From contig DAIDTM010000077.1 in assembly GCA_027457205.1 (NCBI GenBank), positions 1 to 17,416 on the forward strand: DNA of 17,416 bases, in the 5' to 3' direction. Of the stretch, positions 6,845 through 14,599 are shown one piece after another. The DNA comes from Anaerolineae bacterium (GTDB lineage Bacteria; Chloroflexota; Anaerolineae; UBA4142). The position numbers were made by a program, and so were the translations under genes. Each line of letters opens with the position of its first letter. The stretch's first letter is position 1. The notes under the pieces are model-generated. The model searched no databases. It worked only from the letters and a program-made list of their open reading frames with translations, and was not told where the DNA came from.

Positions 6845-9800
6845 CTACGCGCCGCTATGCCCGGCGGTCGGCTGGTCCGCGTTAGCAAGTTTTAGAAAGA
6901 TGGACACGATGTCCGGGTCGAACAATATCCCCGCGTTGGCTTGGATATATTCGCGCGTTTTCTCCACGCTCCACGCCGCGCGGTATGGTCGGTCGGAGCA
7001 GAGCGCATCCCAAACGTCCCCAATGGCGAAGATGCGCGCCGCCAGCGGAATCTGCTCGCCCTTCAATCCGCGCGGATAGCCCGAACCGTCCCAGCGTTCG
7101 TGATGGCAGTACGGGATGTCCATGGCGGGGTGCAGATAATCAATCGGCGAGAGCAGTTCGTAAGCGTAGACCGGGTGCCGCCGCATAATGTCCCATTCCG
7201 CCTCGGTGAGCGGACCCGGCTTGAGCAAGATGCTGTCCGGGATGCCCATCTTGCCGATGTCGTGCAACAGCGCGCCGCGCCTAAAGTGCACGAGTTGGTC
7301 GGTGGACATTCCGATGGCAGCCGCCACGCGCAGCGTCAGCTCCGTCACGCGCTGGGTGTGTCCCTCGGTTTCTTGATCCCGCAAGTACAGCGCGTACGAC
7401 CAGCCCTCGATGGTCGCCTCATACGCCGCCCCCAGTTCAAAGATCGAACGCTGCGCTTTTTCGAATAGCTCGATGTTGTCGATCGCGATGGCGGTTTGCG
7501 CAGCCAGCGTTTCCAGAAATTCTAGCCATTCCGGCTCTGGCGTCAATTCCGATCGATGGAACACTTCCAGAACGCCCCGGACCTGTCCTTTGACGATGAG
7601 CGGAACGCCGCAGTACGAGACAAACGGCTCGTCCGCTTTTTGCAACAGCTGCGTCAGTGCATTGTCTTGCTTGGTCAAATCGGCGACAAAAATCGTGCGC
7701 CGTTCGAGCGCGGCGCGCCCGGCGTACTCCGCGCCCAGATGCACAGTGGCGTGCTCGATGATTCGCGAACGAAAGCCCCTGCCAGCGGCAAAGCGGAGCG
7801 ACTGCGCGTGCGGATCGAGCAAAAAGACGGCTGTCGCATCCACTCGAAGATGCGCGACGACCTGATTGAGCAAGATGTTCAACGTAATCCGAAGGTCGAG
7901 ACTGGAACCAATCGCCTCGTCGATGGCGCGCAGTGCGGCGATGCGCTCCAGCCGCGTTTTGGTTTGATCGAAAAGCCGACTGCGATGGATCGCGTTGCCG
8001 GCAATTTCCGCCAGAGTGGTCAACAAGTGAATCTCGCCCGGCGTTAATTCGCGCGGCAGCGGCACGGAGACATACAGAACGCCGATGGCTTGTTGAGCGG
8101 TGCGAAGAGGTATGCACGCGCCGCTCCAGCCACTGGGGTACTGCGCGCGCGTCGCTTCAAGCGTGCGCGGATCGCTCGCGAATTCGCGGCTGACGTAGAC
8201 TTGGCCGGTGGCGAGAACGTGCCCGGCAATTCCCTCGCCTTCACGGACGGGGATGTTGCTCAACTGGCTAAAAAAGCCGCGCGCGGCTTGAGTGTATAAT
8301 GAACGACTGCTGTTCTCTGCTAGCCGAATCGCGCCCGCGTTTGTGCCAAGCACTGCCAAGGTCTCGTCCAGAATGATCGGAAGCATTTCGCCCACGGTCT
8401 CGGCGGCTCGCAACGCCGTGGAAACCCGATTTACCGCCTCCAGCTCGGCGAGGCGTTGAGTGATGGTGGAAAACTGCCGCGCGCTGTGCACCGCGCTGGC
8501 GGCTTGACTGGCGAAGAGAGACAGGAGGCGCGCGTCCGATTCGGTAAACCTGCGCCTGGCTTGTCCCAGCTCATGGACAGCCAGCACGCCGATCAACTCG
8601 CCGCCGTAGAGCATCGGCGTCTCAAGCACTGCGCCGAATTTCATGTGGTCGTATTGCGGTGAACGTTCGTCCCAGGTTCGGTAATTATCAACCATCATCG
8701 GCTGGCGCGACTGGGCGACGCGCCCGGCAAGTCCTTCGCCGAGCCGCAAACGCGTGCCTATGATGGCAACGTTTCCGGTCGCCATCGCCGCACTCAAATC
8801 TTGTCGCGCGGCATCGTACAGATAAATGCCGCTGCCCGACGCGCGAAGGAGATGGGCGGCGCGCTCGCTGATGGTCTCTAGTAGTTGGTCCAAGTCCCAT
8901 TGTATGGACAGGTCACGCGTGTTCGCGTAGAGCGCCGCCATCTCGTTGGCGCGACGCTCGGTTTCTGCAAGCAAATACGCGTTCTCGAGTGCAATGGAAA
9001 CCTGCTGCGCGAAGAGGGTGACCACCGGAATATCGGACGCGCTCAGCGAACCGCCCTCGACCACGATCACCGCGACGAGCGCGTCGGCGCGCCGGATCGG
9101 CGCGATGAGCAGTGCGCTCTGACGCGATTTGTCGAACATCCAGTTGCCCATCGGGCGAATGTCGGGCGGCAGCGCGGAGATGGCGCGCCGCGTCGAATCT
9201 GAATCGACCAGCGCCGCGCCGGCGTCCACCTCATTTTGGAGAGATGAAAGAACTTCCGGCGGAAGCGACGCCCCGATTTGCTGGTCGCCAAATTGTTGAA
9301 CGAACTCAGCCAGCGTCTCCTGGCTCATCGACGTATGAATGTGCTGAAGGAATTGCTCATCGGTCACTCTGAAAACGTGAGCGAACGTGCCGAGCTTTCG
9401 TAATTCATCCGAGGCGGTCTGGTAGATTTTTTCGGGATCGTGGTGCTGCTGAATCTCGATGGCTGCCGCGTTGAGCGCGGCGATTTGTTCCTCGCGGCGA
9501 CGGGCTTGCTCTTCCGCGCGTTTGCGCTCGGTAATGTCGATCAGCGTACACTCGTAGTAAAGTGGCGCGCCACCGGCATCGCGAACGACACGTCCGTTTA
9601 CCGAGACCCAAATCGGAACTCCATCTTTTCGATGGGCTTGCGCTTCGAATCCGCTGATGGTGCCGTCTGTTTCGATGATCCGCGTGAATTCAGCGCGCCG
9701 GTTCGGATCGGCGTAAACCTGGGTTGCGATGTTGTTGCCAACACTTGCGATCATTTCCTCAGGCGATGCGTAACCGTAAAGGCGCGCCATCGCGGCGTTC

Positions 9801-11941
9801 ACGCTGAGAAAGCGACCGTCCGGCGTGCTCTGGTAAATACCTTCTACGGCGTTCTCGACGATGTCGCGGTATTTTTTCTCCGCCTGCAGCCGCGCCTCCT
9901 CGGCGCGTTTGCGCTCGGTGATGTCCTCTTTGACTGCCAAGAGGTGAGAGATAAACCCTTCCTTGTCCATGACCGGGGAAATCACGGCGGACTCCCAGTA
10001 CAGCTCACCGTTTTTCTTTCTGTTGTGGAACTCGCCGCGCCATACGCCGCCGGTCAGAATGATGTCCCACAGTTGCTGGTACATCTCCCGCGGCGTTTCG
10101 CCGGACTGGAGGATACGCGGATTCTTGCCGACGGCTTCTTCCAGCGAATAGCCAGTGATCTGAGTGAACTTGGGGTTGACATACTCGATGTTGCCAGCGA
10201 TGTCCGTAATGACGATGGACGCCGGGCTTTGCTCGACGCTGAGCGACATGATTCGCAGTTGGTCCTCCGCGCGTTTGCGCTCGGTGATGTCGATTGAGCT
10301 GCCTTCGTAGTAGAGGACTGCGCCGCTGGCATCGCGCACACTGTGGGCGGTTGTCGACGTCCAAATTACGCTGCCATCCTTGCGGCGGTTCGGGGCTTGG
10401 AATTCCTTGACCGCGCCTTCTTCGCTGAGAATGCGGATGAACTCGGCTCGGCGCCGGGGATCGGCGTAAACTTGGGTTGCGATATTGTTGCCAACGCTCA
10501 CGATCATTTCTTCCGGCGACGCGTACCCGTACATTTGCGCCATGGCGGGATTGACGCTGAGGTAACGCCCGTCGGGTGAGCTTTGGAAAACACCTTCCAC
10601 AGCGTACTCGACGATGTCGTGGTATTTTTTCTCCGCCTGCAGCCGTCCGTCCTCGGCGCGCTTGCGCTCGGTGAGGTCGATGAGAGAGACGAGCGTCCTC
10701 GCCCAAGTCGATTGGAATTCGGGCGCGACGTACCATCTCAACGCAACATCGATCTTGTCGCCGGTCAAGGTTTGATTGACAATTTCAATCTCGAAATAGG
10801 TTTTGCCTTCGGCGAGCGCCGCAAATTGTTCTATTTCTGCCGAGTATGCTTCGGGCGGAACGATACGACTAAGATTGCCCAAGAGTTCTTCTTTGCTTTT
10901 GGCGTGGAAGAGTTTGAGCGTCGCCTGGTTTATATCGACGATTTTGATCAAGGAGAAACAACGCGCGAGTTCTTCTGGATGAACGTGGAAATATACCCTG
11001 AGGTCGTCAACACCAACATTTTTCAATTCGTCCAAGAAGGTTTTGAGCGCAGAATAGTCTTCTTCCCACAGCGAAATCGGCGATTCTTCAAAGAGAGTGC
11101 GGTACCGCAATTCGTTCTCGCGCAGCGCATCCTCCGCCTGCTTGCGGTGTGTGATATCGCGGATATTGCACTGGATCACCTTGGCGTTGCCGATCGCATA
11201 GACGTTGGACACGAATTCTACTTGAACGAGGCGTCCATCACGCGTCTGGAGCGGCAGATCGTCGTAGCGCACGTACTCTTTCGCCTGCAATTCCAGGAAT
11301 GGGTGCTGGCTTGCGTCGATGTTCCTGAAGGCGGGGGTTTCCCATAGTTTCTTGCCTATCATTTCTTCGCAAGGATAACCCAGCATCTCGGTCAGGAACG
11401 GGTTGACGTCCGTGATCGCGCCGGTCTTGGCATCCAGGAGGAGGATGCCGTCCTGAGTGGCTTCAAAGAGGCGGCGGTAGCGTAGCTCTGAATCCCGCAA
11501 TGCGTTCTCCGCGCGCCTTCGCTCCGTGATGTCGTGAATGGCAGTGACGCGGACCGTGCGCCCATCGTAGCGAATTGGCTTGCCGACAAGTTCGGCGATG
11601 AACGTCGCGCCGTCTCTTCGTTGCGCGACGCCTTCGTACGACTGGGGGTCTCCCTGCGCGATCTTTTGGCGAACGAGGTCGCGCCACTCAGGCGCGGTCA
11701 GCTCCAGCACCGACCGACCGATCGCCCACGACCGGTCGCAGCGAAACATCTCGCAGAATGCCTGATTCACTTCCAAAATGATTCCCTGGTCGTGAATCGC
11801 AATCCCCTCAAACGCGGCGTCCGACAATTGCCGGAAGCGCTGCTCGCCTTCATCTAGCGCCGGTTTAGTTTGCGCGTTTCCAGCGGGCGGCTGTTTAGGC
11901 GCGCGCGCGCGCCGGCGCGGTGTTTGTTTTTGCTTATCCAT
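6845..11941 (-). CDS. Giant cytosolic sensor: six PAS, four GAF, C-terminal HD-GYP phosphodiesterase
   Basis: The 1698-aa protein has a basic tail (1-30), PAS1 33-148, PAS2 150-273, PAS3 275-432, PAS4 434-558, PAS5 563-681, PAS6 685-810, GAF1 822-990, GAF2 1000-1155, GAF3 1165-1322, GAF4 1333-1495 and HD-GYP 1500-1690. Most PAS units end in DITERKRAE-type linkers. The HD-GYP domain has H1528, HDIGK (1560-1564), H1589, HHERWDGSGYP (1613-1623) and D1642, so hydrolysis of c-di-GMP (to pGpG or GMP in this family) is expected. No transmembrane segment, receiver, kinase or GGDEF domain is seen; it is therefore a soluble sensor-enzyme. Ligands (haem, flavin, nucleotides) cannot be told from sequence. 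PAS4 and PAS6 are a recent internal duplication. The start ATG (11939-11941) follows AAGGA at short spacing. It is transcribed alone, divergently from the B12 regulator; no convincing terminator is visible after the stop. Confidence 0.95.
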   Translation of the reverse strand: MDKQKQTPRRRARAPKQPPAGNAQTKPALDEGEQRFRQLSDAAFEGIAIHDQGIILEVNQAFCEMFRCDRSWAIGRSVLELTAPEWRDLVRQKIAQGDPQSYEGVAQRRDGATFIAELVGKPIRYDGRTVRVTAIHDITERRRAENALRDSELRYRRLFEATQDGILLLDAKTGAITDVNPFLTEMLGYPCEEMIGKKLWETPAFRNIDASQHPFLELQAKEYVRYDDLPLQTRDGRLVQVEFVSNVYAIGNAKVIQCNIRDITHRKQAEDALRENELRYRTLFEESPISLWEEDYSALKTFLDELKNVGVDDLRVYFHVHPEELARCFSLIKIVDINQATLKLFHAKSKEELLGNLSRIVPPEAYSAEIEQFAALAEGKTYFEIEIVNQTLTGDKIDVALRWYVAPEFQSTWARTLVSLIDLTERKRAEDGRLQAEKKYHDIVEYAVEGVFQSSPDGRYLSVNPAMAQMYGYASPEEMIVSVGNNIATQVYADPRRRAEFIRILSEEGAVKEFQAPNRRKDGSVIWTSTTAHSVRDASGAVLYYEGSSIDITERKRAEDQLRIMSLSVEQSPASIVITDIAGNIEYVNPKFTQITGYSLEEAVGKNPRILQSGETPREMYQQLWDIILTGGVWRGEFHNRKKNGELYWESAVISPVMDKEGFISHLLAVKEDITERKRAEEARLQAEKKYRDIVENAVEGIYQSTPDGRFLSVNAAMARLYGYASPEEMIASVGNNIATQVYADPNRRAEFTRIIETDGTISGFEAQAHRKDGVPIWVSVNGRVVRDAGGAPLYYECTLIDITERKRAEEQARRREEQIAALNAAAIEIQQHHDPEKIYQTASDELRKLGTFAHVFRVTDEQFLQHIHTSMSQETLAEFVQQFGDQQIGASLPPEVLSSLQNEVDAGAALVDSDSTRRAISALPPDIRPMGNWMFDKSRQSALLIAPIRRADALVAVIVVEGGSLSASDIPVVTLFAQQVSIALENAYLLAETERRANEMAALYANTRDLSIQWDLDQLLETISERAAHLLRASGSGIYLYDAARQDLSAAMATGNVAIIGTRLRLGEGLAGRVAQSRQPMMVDNYRTWDERSPQYDHMKFGAVLETPMLYGGELIGVLAVHELGQARRRFTESDARLLSLFASQAASAVHSARQFSTITQRLAELEAVNRVSTALRAAETVGEMLPIILDETLAVLGTNAGAIRLAENSSRSLYTQAARGFFSQLSNIPVREGEGIAGHVLATGQVYVSREFASDPRTLEATRAQYPSGWSGACIPLRTAQQAIGVLYVSVPLPRELTPGEIHLLTTLAEIAGNAIHRSRLFDQTKTRLERIAALRAIDEAIGSSLDLRITLNILLNQVVAHLRVDATAVFLLDPHAQSLRFAAGRGFRSRIIEHATVHLGAEYAGRAALERRTIFVADLTKQDNALTQLLQKADEPFVSYCGVPLIVKGQVRGVLEVFHRSELTPEPEWLEFLETLAAQTAIAIDNIELFEKAQRSIFELGAAYEATIEGWSYALYLRDQETEGHTQRVTELTLRVAAAIGMSTDQLVHFRRGALLHDIGKMGIPDSILLKPGPLTEAEWDIMRRHPVYAYELLSPIDYLHPAMDIPYCHHERWDGSGYPRGLKGEQIPLAARIFAIGDVWDALCSDRPYRAAWSVEKTREYIQANAGILFDPDIVSIFLKLANADQPTAGHSGA
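9512..9889 (-). repeat. Internal PAS repeat, copy 2 (PAS6)
   Basis: This segment encodes residues 685-810 of the sensor, which align without gaps to residues 434-559 with about 89 of 126 identities by eye. The DNA is also clearly similar, for example around the GNNIATQVYADP stretch (about 9700-9740). Confidence 0.85.
10265..10642 (-). repeat. Internal PAS repeat, copy 1 (PAS4)
   Basis: This segment encodes residues 434-559, the partner of the PAS6 copy. The two copies are separated by the unrelated PAS5 unit, so the pattern is A-B-A and not a simple tandem. Confidence 0.85.
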
Positions 11942-11974
11942 CGGTCCTTGCTCACACTATGCGGCGTTGCTGTC

Positions 11975-11987
11975 GCTAAACTTTAGC
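11975..11987. promoter_or_regulatory. Short palindrome in the sensor gene leader
   Basis: GCTAAA, one C, then TTTAGC form a perfect inverted repeat about 15-27 nt downstream of the predicted start of the sensor transcript. It may be an operator; it is short enough to be chance. Confidence 0.25.
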
Positions 11988-12008
11988 TGACGCACCTGCT
12001 CTTCGAGC

Positions 12009-12037
12009 ATTTTATCCCGAAGCGAAAACGGCGTCAA
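12009..12037 (-). promoter_or_regulatory. Predicted sigma70-type promoter of the PAS/GAF/HD-GYP gene
   Basis: Read on the minus strand, TTGACG (12037-12032) and TAAAAT (12014-12009) are 17 nt apart. Transcription would start near 12002 and give a leader of about 60 nt. The -10 is flanked by CTTCG/CGAAG arms (12001-12005, 12018-12022). Confidence 0.6.
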
Positions 12038-12093
12038 TGGACATTTTGGACTAGACCAAGCCGTTAGAGCAGAATCCAATTTGATTTATGGGC

Positions 12094-12198
12094 TGTCATT
12101 CCGAGCGAAGCGACCCTGGCATGGCTGTGGCGCAGTTCGCCACAGTCACGTTCCCGCCAAGGCAGGTGGAAATCGCGTTACACTTCGCCCCAATGACA
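12094..12198. repeat. Degenerate palindromic interspersed repeat (MITE-like)
   Basis: The ends are inverted: TGTCATTCCGAGCGAAG at 12094-12110 against a reverse-complement partner TGTCATTGGGGCGAAG ending at 12198. Inside lies a perfect 8-bp hairpin, CTGTGGCG (12125-12132) with CGCCACAG (12138-12145). The left end resembles the TGTCATTCCGAGCGAAGCGAGGAATCT-type repeat that I recall from intergenic regions of several bacterial phyla. There is no coding capacity. With the two promoters, it accounts for most of the 350-nt gap between the divergent genes; the remainder shows nothing recognisable. Confidence 0.6.
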
Positions 12199-12265
12199 CA
12201 GCATTCCCGCCGCACGAGCAAGCTCTGCCGCGCTTTCGCGCGCGCTGTCGCCGGAAAACTGACAC

Positions 12266-12294
12266 TTGACAAACATTATACAATAGTGTATAAT
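12266..12294 (+). promoter_or_regulatory. Consensus sigma70 promoter of the carH-like gene
   Basis: TTGACA (12266-12271) and TATAAT (12289-12294) are both perfect consensus hexamers with an optimal 17-nt spacer. Transcription should start at about 12301-12302, at the GTG codon of the gene, predicting a leaderless mRNA. Confidence 0.85.
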
Positions 12295-12301
12295 GTTTGT
12301 C
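12268..12301. promoter_or_regulatory. Perfect 34-bp palindromic operator covering the carH promoter
   Basis: GACAAACATTATACA (12268-12282) and TGTATAATGTTTGTC (12287-12301) are exact inverted repeats around ATAG. The palindrome spans from the -35 to +1, so a bound protein would block RNA polymerase. The natural candidate is the CarH-like repressor encoded immediately downstream (autorepression). Confidence 0.85.
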
Positions 12302-13582
12302 GTGGATGAGTCAAGTGCAGGTCTAACGATCAAAGCGGTGTCGGAGCGGACCGGCGTTTCGGTGTACACGCTGCGCGCGTGGGAGCGTCGCTACGGCGTT
12401 CCGCAGCCCAGCCGCGTGCCGGGCAATCGTTATCGCCTCTACGACGAGAACGATCTTGCCGAGGTACTGTGGATGAAGCGGCAGGTCGAGTCCGGCGTCT
12501 CGCCCGCGCAGGCAAGCTCGCTCCTTCAGCAGCAGCGGCGCCCAAAGGGCGTTGTGTTCGCCGCGCCAGCACAGCCGTTGGCGGCGACGCAGTCCGCGCT
12601 CCAAGCCGCGCTGCTGAAAGCAGACGAGCAAGGCGCGCGCCACATTTTGGACGAGGCGTTTGCCTTGTTCACGCCGGAGCAGGTCGCGCTGCAAATCATC
12701 CAGCCGACGATGCAGGAGATCGGTGAGCGCTGGATGCGCAACGAGATCAGCGTGTGGCAGGAACACGTGGCGAGCAATCTGATTCGCCAGAAGCTGCTTG
12801 CCGTGCTCCAGTCGCAGCCAGAGCCCGCGCTGTCCGCGCGGCATCTCATCGCCGCCTGCGCGCCCGCGGAGGAGCACGAACTGGGGTTGTTGATTCTGAC
12901 GCTGATGGTAAATCGGCAGGGTTGGCGCACGACGTTCCTGGGGCAGGGGACGCCGCTGGAGGACATTGTGGCGGTGGCGCGCGCCAACACACCGAACGCT
13001 GTGGTGATTTCGGTGACGACGGTGGTGGGGCTGACAAGTTTGATTCCACTGTTGCTGCAAGCCAATCGCCCGGCAGCGCCGCTGGCATTTGGCGGACGAC
13101 TGCTCAATCTGTTGCCGACGTTGCGTGAGCATCTCCCCGGCGCATACCTGGGAGAGGATGCCGCTGCGGTAGCACGTGCGCTGACAACCCTGACATTCCG
13201 TTCGGTCTCCTGGTCGCCGTCCAAACGCGCGTGGGCAGCTGTGATGACGCTGCAAACACGGCGGGTCAAGATTGCCGGCGATGTGGTCGCCGCGCTGACG
13301 CCGGCGCGTGCGTCGGACGCCGAGCGCAGCGCGCGCTCTCAACAGATCAGTTACGCCACGCTCTATCTGGTCGATGCGCTGGCGTGCGCGCTGGCATTCG
13401 ACGTGCCGGAGTTGATGGACTTGCACCGGGACTGGCTCAAAGAGGCGATGCCGGCGCGCGCTGTGTCCGCGCAGGCGCTGACGCAGCATCGCGAGGCGAT
13501 CACGCGCGTCTTGGGGCATACGCTTTCAACCGACGATGCGCGACAGTTCAAAGCGCTGCTCGCGCGGATGGAAGAAAACTAA
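12302..13582 (+). CDS. carH: CarH/LitR-type transcriptional regulator: MerR HTH plus cobalamin-binding photosensory domain
   Basis: CarH-type proteins bind adenosylcobalamin, tetramerise and repress in the dark; light breaks the Co-C bond and releases DNA. Numbering from the in-frame ATG at 12293 (subtract 3 for the GTG start): MerR HTH about 10-80 (TIKAVSERTGV, TLRAWERRYG); helical cap about 100-175 with W147-x9-E157-H158; B12 fold about 183-300 with E193-x-H195-x2-G198, 41 residues, S240-x-T242, 24 residues, G267-G268. That matches the family cobalamin signature, with H195 as lower axial ligand. Residues from about 303 to 429 form an extra helical domain absent from the roughly 300-aa CarH. 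I chose GTG 12302 because ATG 12293 lies inside the -10 box of the promoter. Regulation is probably autogenous through the palindrome at 12268-12301. Symbol by family resemblance. Confidence 0.88.
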   Translation: MDESSAGLTIKAVSERTGVSVYTLRAWERRYGVPQPSRVPGNRYRLYDENDLAEVLWMKRQVESGVSPAQASSLLQQQRRPKGVVFAAPAQPLAATQSALQAALLKADEQGARHILDEAFALFTPEQVALQIIQPTMQEIGERWMRNEISVWQEHVASNLIRQKLLAVLQSQPEPALSARHLIAACAPAEEHELGLLILTLMVNRQGWRTTFLGQGTPLEDIVAVARANTPNAVVISVTTVVGLTSLIPLLLQANRPAAPLAFGGRLLNLLPTLREHLPGAYLGEDAAAVARALTTLTFRSVSWSPSKRAWAAVMTLQTRRVKIAGDVVAALTPARASDAERSARSQQISYATLYLVDALACALAFDVPELMDLHRDWLKEAMPARAVSAQALTQHREAITRVLGHTLSTDDARQFKALLARMEEN

Positions 13583-13597
13583 CGGAAGTTCAACGAT

Positions 13598-13629
13598 GAA
13601 CGCCCGTACGGCGCAGAGTACGGGCGTTC
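13598..13629 (+). terminator. Perfect 12-bp hairpin between carH and the SDR gene (weak terminator or attenuator)
   Basis: GAACGCCCGTAC (13598-13609) pairs perfectly with GTACGGGCGTTC (13618-13629) around an 8-nt loop. Only GATTT follows, so the T tract is poor and read-through is likely. It begins 16 nt after the carH stop and ends 21 nt before the next ATG. No promoter is seen in the gap. Confidence 0.55.
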
Positions 13630-13650
13630 GATTTAGGGCGGAGGTGTAGA

Positions 13651-14574
13651 ATGAAACGAATGATCATCACGGGCGGCAGCGGTCAAATGGGCCGCGCGTT
13701 GGCTGCCGATTTGGCGAAAGACGGGTACGACATTGTGCTCTTGAGCCGCGATCCATCGAAGGTTGCCGGTTTGCCGAATGGCGTGCGCGCCGAAAAGTGG
13801 GACGGTCGCACCGCGGACGGGTGGGGGCAGCAGGCGAACGGCGCGACCGCGATCGTCAACCTTGCCGGCGAAAATATCGGCATTCCACCGATTCCGTGGT
13901 GGCTGCCCGGTCGTCGCCAGAGAATTCGTGACAGCCGCGTCAACGCTGGTCGCGCGATTGTCGCTGCGGTCAAAGCGGCGGCTGAAAAACCGCGCGTGCT
14001 GGTTCAGGCATCCGGCATCAACTATTACGGCTTGCGCGGCGATCAAATCGTCACCGAGCAAGAATCGGCTGGCGATGATTTTGCGGCGCGCGTGTGCGTC
14101 GATTGGGAAGCGGCGACCGCGGAAGTCGAATCGCTGGGCGTGCGCCGCGTCGTCATTCGCACCGCGCCCAACTTGACCAAGCGCGGCGGCATCCTGTTCT
14201 ATCTGGCGCTGCCGTTCAAAATGTTCGTCGGCGGTCCAATGGGCAACGGCAAGCAGTGGTTCTCGTGGATTCACACTGCCGATCAGGTACGCGCGATTCG
14301 TTTCCTCATCGAAAACGAGAACGCGCGCGGCGTCTACAACCTAAGTGCGCCGGATTCAAAGACGAACGCCGAGTTTGGTCGCTTGCTGGCGCGCGCGTTG
14401 AACCGCCCGTACTGGTTTCCGACGCCGGCGTTCGTAATGCGGCTGGCGTTCGGAGAGCTGGGCGACAAACTTTTGCTCGGCAGCCAGCGCGTCGCACCGC
14501 AGCGCTTGCAGCAAGCCGGCTTCAAGTTTCAGTTTGCCGATGCCGAAAGCGCGCTGAAAGACCTACTGCGGTAA
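13651..14574 (+). CDS. TIGR01777-type SDR oxidoreductase (SDR39U1/YfcH-like epimerase family)
   Basis: The 307-aa protein is an extended NAD(P)-dependent Rossmann enzyme. It shows TGGSGQMG (residues 7-14) for the cofactor, NLAGENI (70-76), SRVNAGR (95-101), ASGINYYG with candidate catalytic tyrosines 125/126, DFAARVCVDWEAA (143-155) and GNGKQWFSWIHTAD (198-211), all typical of TIGR01777. The C-terminus (about 255-305, RVAPQRLQQAGFKF) matches the DUF1731 extension. The substrate is unknown for the family. ATG 13651 follows GGAGG. It opens a five-gene run with short gaps. From memory, SDR genes of this kind occur near CarH/LitR regulators in other phyla, which would fit control by the upstream gene. 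Confidence 0.9.
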   Translation: MKRMIITGGSGQMGRALAADLAKDGYDIVLLSRDPSKVAGLPNGVRAEKWDGRTADGWGQQANGATAIVNLAGENIGIPPIPWWLPGRRQRIRDSRVNAGRAIVAAVKAAAEKPRVLVQASGINYYGLRGDQIVTEQESAGDDFAARVCVDWEAATAEVESLGVRRVVIRTAPNLTKRGGILFYLALPFKMFVGGPMGNGKQWFSWIHTADQVRAIRFLIENENARGVYNLSAPDSKTNAEFGRLLARALNRPYWFPTPAFVMRLAFGELGDKLLLGSQRVAPQRLQQAGFKFQFADAESALKDLLR

Positions 14575-14599
14575 AATCAGTAGCAAGGGAAAAGGAAGA

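Noticed and set aside
8291..8301. AGTGTATAATG, identical to half of the carH operator arm
   Set aside because: It lies within GAF3 coding sequence, has no inverted partner or promoter context, and is probably chance.
9440..10297. 285-codon + strand open frame inside the sensor gene
   Set aside because: It lies opposite conserved PAS/GAF coding sequence and its length reflects codon bias of the real minus-strand gene.
10776..10781. TTGACA hexamer within the sensor gene
   Set aside because: No -10-like hexamer lies at 16-18 nt and it sits in coding sequence.
12323..13519. 398-codon minus-strand open frame opposite the carH-like gene
   Set aside because: It is an antisense shadow in GC-rich DNA. 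Its translation is Arg/His/Gln-rich without recognisable motifs, whereas the + frame has the complete MerR and B12 signatures.
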